A stretch of DNA of 6,494 nucleotides, taken from NCBI GenBank assembly GCA_028696285.1, contig JAQVHJ010000142.1, positions 1-6,494 on the forward strand, written 5' to 3'. A program made the position numbers and the translations under genes. The number at the start of each line of letters is the position of its first letter. Within the stretch, counting starts at the first letter, position 1. Below, piece after piece: positions 1 to 4,721 of this stretch. The stretch comes from a bacterium. GTDB lineage: Bacteria; AUK180; JAQVHJ01. Under the pieces are notes generated by a model, which saw only the letters and a list, made by a program, of their open reading frames with translations, did not search any database and was not told the origin of the DNA.

Positions 1-1203
1 CCAACCCCTATTTTTATATACACTCCAAGGTGCATCCGGTAATTTTTTATCTTCATTGTGTCTAACTTGATATTCATTTTGATTTTTTATTTTAAGATTT
101 AAAACAGCATTGTGAGCCTCTTCATAAGTAAGATAATATTCAGGTTTTTCCTTACCAAGAAAATCATACCAGTTTGTCCAACCCTTATCTTTATAAAATC
201 TTTCTGGATTAGGAGGTAATTTGGGATCTAATTGGTATTTTTTCTTTTTAGTATAATCTGTATAAGAATTAATATTCATATTAGTTATGGCATTCTTAGC
301 TTCCTTATAAGTATGGTAATATTCAGGTCTGTCTTTACCAAGAAAATCATACCAGTCTTTCCAACCCTTATCTTTGTATTGAATCCAGGGTTGTGATGGT
401 AAATAGATATCTTCTTTATATTTGGTTTTATATTCAGAACTCGAGGAGATCTTTAATTTCAATACTGCTATTTTAGCCTCCTCACATGTTTTATAATAAT
501 TTTTCTTTTCTAAACCTAAAAAATCAAACCAATCTGTCCAACCTTTGCCTTTATATACTTGATCTGGACTATAAGGTAACTTTGGATAAGAATCAAGAAT
601 TACATAGTAATCTTTTTTAGAATTTAAATTTAATTTAAGAACTAAATTTTTAGCTTCCTTAAAAGTTTCATAATATTTAGGTTTATCTTTACCAATAAAG
701 TCATACCAATCTATCCAACCCTTATTTTTGTAGAATCTTTGAGGGTTTGATGGTAATAAAGGATTTAAATGAAATTTTTCCATATATTCTTTAAAACTAT
801 TTATCTTTAATTTCTGAACAGCACTTTTAGCTTCCTCATAAGTATTATAATAATCAGGTCTTTCTTTGTCTAAGAAATGATACCAATCAATCCAACCTTT
901 ATTAGAATATGTACGATCGGGATGACTTGGTAATCTTGGATCCTCATTGTACCTTAATTCATATTCATCAATAGTCTGAATATTTAAACTTTTAACAGCA
1001 CTTTTTGCTTCCTCGTAGATTTCATAAGGTTCAATAGGCTCGGATTTTCCAAAATAATCATACCAACTTATCCAACCTTTATTTTCATAGGTTCTATTTG
1101 GAGTACTAGGCAAACGCGGATCTTCAATGTATCTTATTCTGTATTCATTCATGGTCTGAATATTTAATTTCATAACTGCTTCCTTCGCTTCCTCATAAGT
1201 TGG
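1..1203 (-). repeat. At least seven in-frame ~177-nt repeats encoding GWxDWYDFLG units (INT_rpt-like)
   Basis: This is the 3' part of the nuclease-helicase gene. Each unit reads roughly TYEEAKxAVxxLxI, then a variable EYxxxY helix, DPRLPSxP, xxYKxKGWxDWYDFLGK and a P-E-Y-Y link to the next. Spacings between the GW tryptophans are 60, 59, 59, 59, 61 and 59 residues, and the last unit is cut by the window edge. The LPSxPxxxYKxxGWxxWxxFLG pattern matches what I remember of the phage-integrase repeat unit (INT_rpt, Pfam PF14882), found in some marine bacterial integrases and in algal proteins; I could not run a profile search. Units 2 and 4 deviate (FLDKE and FLGLEKK instead of FLGK). Likely a DNA- or protein-binding module; its function is not established. 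Confidence 0.85.
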
Positions 1204-2985
1204 ATAGAAATTCAGTCGGGTTTCGACTTCGTTAATAATTTTGGAGATGTCTGCGGTTTCATCGAATACTTCGAATAACTTCTCGTCAAGTTCATTCTTA
1301 TCCCAGCCGAAATTACTTTTCTTAATCTCTTGTTTGAAGTCAATATCTATATTCTTATAGTTCAGAACACAATCAAAGATCAATGGACTCTCCACTCCGT
1401 GCCGTCTGAGACACCGGCCTATCTGCTGGAAATAGATTCGGGGTGACCCGGTTCTCCGGAACAGCATTACGGAATCAATGCCTGAAACATCAATCCCTTC
1501 ATTTAACATATCTATTGCAGTTAATATAAATATCTTTTTTGCGGAACTTTCACCATTAGAGAAGTCATTTAATGTTCTTTCATTCTCCTTCTTTGTATAG
1601 TCCTTCGAATTGATTGTCATGAGTTCAATTTTACTGAATTTCCTGAAGGTTCTCCTCAAAAGCATGTGAATCTCATCGGTATGTTCAATATTCTCACAGA
1701 ACGCAAGGATCTTTTTAAATTTCAGTCCGGAATAATGTTTCTCTATGATCTTTTCAATTGAGTAGTATTTTATATTCTGTGTTTTGAACTTTTTCAGCAG
1801 TTCATCGCGTTTACGTTTACTCCTTTTATATTTACTGTTGATTTCATCGGTTAAATTATCTATTGTGGATTTTATATCAATCACCGAATAAACATAATTA
1901 CCTAAAGGCAGGATGCCGTTCGACATTGCCTCGAATAATGTTAATTTCCCTGCTTCATTCCCGTCAAGGAATTTAATTATGTCATATCCCCCTGAATACC
2001 GTTCCATAGTCGCGGACAGCCCGACCACCTTTGTATTCTCACCGATAACATTCAAGATTCCCTTCTCATACCATTCCAAAGCCCCGGCCCTATGCGCTTC
2101 ATCCATTATCACATGAGTAAATCTCCCCTTCAGGTCAATATTGAACTTGCCTTTATACAGTAGACTCTGGTATGTCGAAATGGTTATCTGCTTATTATCT
2201 TTAATTTTAGATCCTATTCTATTAACCGGAATGTAATCCCTGAGAAGATTCAAAATCCTGTCGTTAATATATGTTGAAGGAGAAATAATTAAAATTTTAT
2301 TCTTTTCCGTTTCCTTAAGCACCTGAACCAGCTTCGCTATTATATATGTTTTCCCTGTCCCGGTTGCATGACGGACATAGCATTTCTCACCCTTATTCCA
2401 GAATTGCAGGATATTCTCAAAAGCTCTCTCCTGATATGGTTCCAGGAGAATATTCGGGTGTTTTGGATTTCTTGGTTCATAGTTCCTTATTAATTTTACA
2501 GCGATATCATTCTCATCCCAAACCTTGATATTGAATTTATTACGTAATTTCTGTTTATCACTCTTAACAAAGCTCCAGGATACAAAGCAGAAATGTGTGG
2601 AATTCAATTTATATTTATCCTTATAAAACTCCTTGAATTTTTCATATTCCTTCCTCACATCGAATTCATTAATTGCCTTTGCCCAGTTCTTCGCCTGCAA
2701 AACGAATCTAACCGGAGTACCTTTCTCGGGGAATTTAACAAGCAGATCACACCCCTCATCATGGCCACCCTCCCCCAGCCTGTCAACCAGGTAACCATTA
2801 CCCCGGAAAAGTTCTTCCAGGAACAGCTCAAATAACTCACCCTTAAATGCAGATATAGATGATTTGATATTTAGTTCTTTATAAAGGTCTTCAGGATTCC
2901 TGATCAGATTGAAATTACAGTAATTCTTCGAATTCTTATTGCAGATAGAGAGGATAAAGTGCTTTAGTTCGGAATGGTAATTCAT
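1..2985 (-). CDS. Mrr-like nuclease / DEAH helicase fusion with C-terminal GW-repeat array (3' end beyond window)
   Basis: An uninterrupted frame of 995 codons runs from ATG at 2985-2983 to the left edge, so the C-terminus is missing. Residues about 45-165 look like a Mrr-type PD-(D/E)xK nuclease: FKGELFE (E50/E53), GGHDEGCD with D80, then QAK (Q97, K99). Residues about 180-540 form an SF2 helicase: LEPYQ (182-186), Walker A ATGTGKT (207-213), DEAH (295-298), SAT (324-326), motif V near 489-506 and motif VI QQIGRCLRR (520-528). All key residues are present. From about 595 onward at least seven ~59-residue repeats follow, with tryptophans of the GW pair at 638, 698, 757, 816, 875, 936 and 995. 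The layout resembles restriction-type helicases that translocate on DNA and cut it; substrate and specificity are unknown. The start lies 7 bases after the fic stop without a clear Shine-Dalgarno, suggesting coupled translation. No methyltransferase gene is visible. Nuclease-helicase identity is confident; a role in phage or plasmid defence is inferred. Confidence 0.9.
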   Translation of the reverse strand, partial: MNYHSELKHFILSICNKNSKNYCNFNLIRNPEDLYKELNIKSSISAFKGELFELFLEELFRGNGYLVDRLGEGGHDEGCDLLVKFPEKGTPVRFVLQAKNWAKAINEFDVRKEYEKFKEFYKDKYKLNSTHFCFVSWSFVKSDKQKLRNKFNIKVWDENDIAVKLIRNYEPRNPKHPNILLEPYQERAFENILQFWNKGEKCYVRHATGTGKTYIIAKLVQVLKETEKNKILIISPSTYINDRILNLLRDYIPVNRIGSKIKDNKQITISTYQSLLYKGKFNIDLKGRFTHVIMDEAHRAGALEWYEKGILNVIGENTKVVGLSATMERYSGGYDIIKFLDGNEAGKLTLFEAMSNGILPLGNYVYSVIDIKSTIDNLTDEINSKYKRSKRKRDELLKKFKTQNIKYYSIEKIIEKHYSGLKFKKILAFCENIEHTDEIHMLLRRTFRKFSKIELMTINSKDYTKKENERTLNDFSNGESSAKKIFILTAIDMLNEGIDVSGIDSVMLFRRTGSPRIYFQQIGRCLRRHGVESPLIFDCVLNYKNIDIDFKQEIKKSNFGWDKNELDEKLFEVFDETADISKIINEVETRLNFYPTYEEAKEAVMKLNIQTMNEYRIRYIEDPRLPSTPNRTYENKGWISWYDYFGKSEPIEPYEIYEEAKSAVKSLNIQTIDEYELRYNEDPRLPSHPDRTYSNKGWIDWYHFLDKERPDYYNTYEEAKSAVQKLKINSFKEYMEKFHLNPLLPSNPQRFYKNKGWIDWYDFIGKDKPKYYETFKEAKNLVLKLNLNSKKDYYVILDSYPKLPYSPDQVYKGKGWTDWFDFLGLEKKNYYKTCEEAKIAVLKLKISSSSEYKTKYKEDIYLPSQPWIQYKDKGWKDWYDFLGKDRPEYYHTYKEAKNAITNMNINSYTDYTKKKKYQLDPKLPPNPERFYKDKGWTNWYDFLGKEKPEYYLTYEEAHNAVLNLKIKNQNEYQVRHNEDKKLPDAPWSVYKNRGW

Positions 2986-2992
2986 AAGATAT

Positions 2993-4123
2993 TTAAAATA
3001 ATTTTATATAATTATTAAAACTAAATATTCTGTTTCTCTTATATCCTGTTGTTTCTATCAATATTTTTTGTTTTATAAATATCTTTACAAGATCATTGGC
3101 TGATTTTGGAGTTAATCCAGTTATGATCTGAACATCTTTTATTGTAATTATAGGCTTCTTAAAAAGGTGATGGAATAATACCAGTGCATATTTGGATCGT
3201 TTTCCTAAATGCATAATAATATTATTTTCCGTAATATTCTTCATATCGATTATTTTTTTCAATGTTGAGATTGAATTTTGTGAAGTTATAATTACTCCAT
3301 TTAAAAAAAACTTAATCCATTTGCCAAGGTCGTTTTTCTCTCTTACAAGGGATAAATTATCATAATAGGAAAGCCTGTTTTTTTCAAAATACTCAGAAAT
3401 ATATAATAATGGTTTTGTTAAAATCCCGCTTGAAACAAGATATAAAGTAATCAATAACCTTCCTATCCTTCCATTACCATCCAAAAACGGATGAATAGTT
3501 TCAAATTGATAATGTGCAATCGCAATTCTTACCAAATGAGGAATTTTTACTTTTCTATTATTGAGGAACATTTCAAAATCAGAAAGTAATTCCGGCAATT
3601 CAGTATGAAAAGGGGGGATAAATACTGCATCGGATATTTCTGATCCTCCTATCCAGTTTTGAGATCGTCGAAATTCTCCGGGATTTTTGTTTTCACCCCT
3701 TACATTGAAAATTAATTTTTTATGTGTGTTTCTTATTAACCGGTTGGATAAAGGCAATTTTTTTAATTGTTTTATCGCATCGTTAAGTGCAGTTACATAA
3801 TTATGTACTTCTTTCCAATCATCCCTTCTTTCTGGGGATATATCATTTTCTTCAATTAAAGCTTCTTTTATATTTGTTTTTGTTCCTTCAATCCTGCTGG
3901 AAATAACAGCTTCTTTAAAAATATGCATCAATATAAACATGTCAATATCGGGAATAAATCGTGAAAATGAATCTAATTCTCCAAGTTTAAACGATGCCTT
4001 TTCAAGAAGTTCATTAATCTCCTCATCTGTCCAAATAAATGAATGATTGATCTTTGATGGTAAAAAGTAACTATATTTATATCCTTTTTTATGATATCCT
4101 GCCTTGAAATTCTTTATATCCAT
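2993..4123 (-). CDS. Fic-family protein adenylyltransferase, class II, with C-terminal winged helix
   Basis: This 376-residue protein has the size and layout of SoFic-type enzymes. Fic proteins usually transfer AMP from ATP to a hydroxyl of a target protein. The core motif is HPFLDGNGRIGR at residues 211-222, with the catalytic H211 and the phosphate-binding GNGR intact. The inhibitory helix (S/T)xxxE(G/N) is at 75-80 as SSRIEG, placing it in class II with E79 as the expected auto-inhibitory glutamate. GEFRRSQNWIGG (149-160) and FIPP (168-171) fit the conserved region and substrate-binding flap. Residues about 305-375 look like a winged helix-turn-helix (TIKDVQIITGLTPKSANDLV as the HTH), suggesting DNA binding. 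AGGA at 4134-4131 sits 7 bases before the ATG and supports this start. Upstream lie a consensus promoter and a repeated motif that could be the operator of this wHTH. The next gene, a nuclease-helicase, begins 7 bases after the stop. The target of modification cannot be read from sequence. Confidence 0.93.
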   Translation of the reverse strand: MDIKNFKAGYHKKGYKYSYFLPSKINHSFIWTDEEINELLEKASFKLGELDSFSRFIPDIDMFILMHIFKEAVISSRIEGTKTNIKEALIEENDISPERRDDWKEVHNYVTALNDAIKQLKKLPLSNRLIRNTHKKLIFNVRGENKNPGEFRRSQNWIGGSEISDAVFIPPFHTELPELLSDFEMFLNNRKVKIPHLVRIAIAHYQFETIHPFLDGNGRIGRLLITLYLVSSGILTKPLLYISEYFEKNRLSYYDNLSLVREKNDLGKWIKFFLNGVIITSQNSISTLKKIIDMKNITENNIIMHLGKRSKYALVLFHHLFKKPIITIKDVQIITGLTPKSANDLVKIFIKQKILIETTGYKRNRIFSFNNYIKLF

Positions 4124-4130
4124 TATTCTT

Positions 4131-4134
4131 TCCT
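4131..4134 (-). promoter_or_regulatory. Shine-Dalgarno of the fic gene, abutting a repeated motif
   Basis: On the minus strand AGGA is followed by AAGAATA and then ATG, a 7-base spacing. It decides the start at 4123. The first copy of the repeated CTAAAGTAAAATATAAAT element begins at 4133 and so overlaps it; a protein bound there or a fold at this point could affect fic expression. Confidence 0.65.
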
Positions 4135-4190
4135 AAAGTAAAATATAAATTATTGTATTTTACTTAAGAGCACTAAAGTAAAATATAAAT
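4133..4190. promoter_or_regulatory. Cluster of TAAAGTAAAATA motifs in the fic leader, candidate operator
   Basis: The 18-mer CTAAAGTAAAATATAAAT occurs exactly twice, at 4133-4150 and 4173-4190, 40 bp apart on the plus strand. Between them an inverted copy reads TTAAGTAAAATA on the minus strand (4167-4156, one mismatch). Copies one and two form an inverted repeat with 10-bp perfect arms, 4136-4145 and 4156-4165. A fourth copy, TAAAGTATAATA on the minus strand (4247-4236, one mismatch), covers the -10 box of the promoter. Motifs in alternating orientation between promoter and start codon are typical of binding sites for a dimeric regulator. The wHTH of the adjacent Fic protein is the obvious candidate, but this is inference. 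In a region this A+T-rich, part of the similarity could be chance; the exact 18-mer is unlikely to be. Confidence 0.6.
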
Positions 4191-4236
4191 AGATTTATTT
4201 ATTTTAAAAATTAAAAGAACATGATACTTCAATAAT

Positions 4237-4265
4237 ATTATACTTTAAAATAAATCCATTGTCAA
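4237..4265 (-). promoter_or_regulatory. Consensus sigma-70-type promoter for fic and the nuclease-helicase
   Basis: On the minus strand TTGACA (4265-4260) is separated by exactly 17 bases from TATAAT (4242-4237), a perfect match to the housekeeping consensus at optimal spacing. Initiation would be expected near 4230, giving a leader of roughly 105 bases that includes the repeated motif cluster. The -10 hexamer lies within a near-copy of that motif, so a protein binding it would block initiation. No terminator is visible between fic and the helicase gene, so both are likely transcribed from here. Confidence 0.72.
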
Positions 4266-4292
4266 GTTAAATAATAGATAATGGTTCCGGCC

Positions 4293-4313
4293 TCTTACTT
4301 CTTACTCTTAGTT
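4293..4313. repeat. Heptameric tandem repeat patch (TCTTACT type)
   Basis: The plus strand reads TCTTACT, TCTTACT, CTTAGTT: two exact copies of a heptamer and one degenerate copy, decaying into CACTTTT. It lies about 30 bp upstream of the -35 box of the fic promoter. The same seven-base rhythm recurs in purine-rich form at 4465-4499 and 4515-4535. Confidence 0.5.
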
Positions 4314-4464
4314 CACTTTTTCCATTATTTTTTACAGTTTTAAAATTTAATCACTTTGCGATTTTAAAAGATATAATTCCTAGCTATCAATATGTTCGAT
4401 GTTTCATTGATTAAAAATCTACAAATTATCAACTTTTTCAACTACCGTCCCTGTATTTATAAAT

Positions 4465-4499
4465 AGTGGAAAATGGAATGTGGAGAGTGGAAAGTGATA
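4465..4499. repeat. Heptameric tandem repeat patch (AGTGGAA type)
   Basis: Consecutive heptamers read AGTGGAA, AATGGAA, TGTGGAG, AGTGGAA and AGTGATA. The period of seven holds for about five units although the units have diverged. It resembles the short tandemly repeated heptamers seen in intergenic DNA of some bacteria; no function can be assigned from sequence. Confidence 0.6.
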
Positions 4500-4514
4500 A
4501 TGGTATATTATCAT

Positions 4515-4535
4515 AAGAAGTTAGAAGTGAAAAGC
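4515..4535. repeat. Heptameric tandem repeat patch (AAGAAGT type)
   Basis: The plus strand reads AAGAAGT, TAGAAGT, GAAAAGC. It sits 16 bp from the AGTGGAA patch and shares its purine bias and seven-base period, so the two may be remnants of one array. Confidence 0.4.
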
Positions 4536-4572
4536 AATTTTCATCACAAAAGTTTTAAAATGATTTTATATT

Positions 4573-4600
4573 TTCCCTTCAGTTCCCTTAAGTTCCCTGT
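4573..4600. repeat. 10-bp tandem repeat, TTCCCTTMAG, about 2.8 copies
   Basis: The plus strand reads TTCCCTTCAG, TTCCCTTAAG, TTCCCTGT and then a run of T. On the transcribed minus strand this lies directly after the stop codon of the 33-codon ORF. No hairpin partner was found. It may be slippage-born spacer DNA. Confidence 0.5.
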
Positions 4601-4608
4601 TTTTTTTA

Positions 4609-4710
4609 TTATGGAATCGGTATAGATAACAATGTTATCTTCTTCAACGATTCCAGTTTCTTTAATTCAGGTTTAATGTATTGCGATTTATTTTTGTCTT
4701 TCTCTTTCAT
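4609..4710 (-). CDS. Small peptide with YxxPxLxxxxxLxxxT leader-like motif, possible RiPP precursor
   Basis: This 33-codon ORF starts 9 bases after the stop of the T9SS protein gene. AGGG (4721-4718), overlapping that stop codon, stands 7 bases before the ATG, which supports translational coupling. The peptide is MKEKDKNKSQ, then YIKPELKKLESLKKIT, then LLSIPIP. The middle part fits the YxxPxLxxxGxxxxxT leader pattern of lasso-type and related PqqD-recognised (RRE-binding) ribosomally made peptides, except that the usual glycine is glutamate. If it is a precursor, the core would be only the seven residues LLSIPIP, unusually short, so a degenerate precursor or a small protein of another role is equally possible. 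No modifying enzyme (PqqD-like, asparagine-synthase-like or radical SAM) lies in the window. The codons overlap a nested dyad. Confidence 0.45.
   Translation of the reverse strand: MKEKDKNKSQYIKPELKKLESLKKITLLSIPIP
4612..4655. other. Nested dyad at the end of the small ORF
   Basis: Outer 8-bp arms TGGAATCG (4612-4619) and CGATTCCA (4648-4655) enclose an inner dyad AGATAACA-A-TGTTATCT (4624-4640). In the minus-strand transcript this could fold into a two-stage stem with a small loop at CAUUG. It is followed in that direction by A-rich rather than U-rich sequence, so it is not a standard intrinsic terminator. It could protect the mRNA 3' end, bind a dimeric protein, or simply be tolerated within the coding sequence. 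Confidence 0.5.
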
Positions 4711-4717
4711 TTCACTG

Positions 4718-4721
4718 CCCT
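4718..4721 (-). promoter_or_regulatory. Shine-Dalgarno-like AGGG overlapping the T9SS gene stop
   Basis: The minus strand reads TAG (stop, 4722-4720) followed by GG, giving AGGG, then CAGTGAA and ATG at 4710. The 7-base spacing equals that of the fic gene and supports the 33-codon ORF as a translated, coupled gene. Confidence 0.5.

Larger units (their letters stand above)
4124..4608. other. A+T-rich intergenic region without a gene
   Basis: No convincing coding frame was found on either strand. The stretch holds, right to left: a 10-bp tandem repeat (4573-4600), two purine-rich heptameric repeat patches (4515-4535 and 4465-4499), a weak 6-bp inverted repeat ATCAAT/ATTGAT near 4386-4411, a pyrimidine-rich heptameric patch (4293-4313), the promoter (4265-4237), and the motif cluster in the fic leader. 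I see no hairpin followed by a T-run that would make a clear intrinsic terminator for the upstream genes. Confidence 0.7.

Noticed and set aside
1..1203. Regularly spaced similar sequences that might suggest a CRISPR array.
   Set aside because: The period is about 177 nt, the units are in-frame codons of one long ORF with a conserved protein pattern, and there are no short identical repeats with unique 30-40 bp spacers.
1913..2835. Plus-strand open frames at 1913-2116, 2346-2528 and 2593-2835, and a minus-strand one at 2655-2840.
   Set aside because: They lie opposite to or out of frame with the nuclease-helicase, whose motifs are intact throughout. Their translations show no domain pattern.
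4136..4165. The 10-bp inverted repeat in the fic leader as a transcription attenuator or terminator.
   Set aside because: The stem is almost entirely A-T, the loop is 10 bases and no U-tract follows. Membership in a family of four dispersed motif copies makes a protein-binding site the better reading.
4124..4608. A tRNA, riboswitch or other structured RNA in the intergenic region.
   Set aside because: No cloverleaf arms with the conserved T-loop sequence and no G+C-rich conserved core could be found; only short A+T-rich dyads and simple repeats are present.
4599..4655. Nested dyad plus the T-run at 4600-4607 as an intrinsic terminator.
   Set aside because: On the plus strand the T-run precedes the hairpin, and on the minus strand it reads as A residues after the hairpin. 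Neither direction gives the stem followed by a U-tract.
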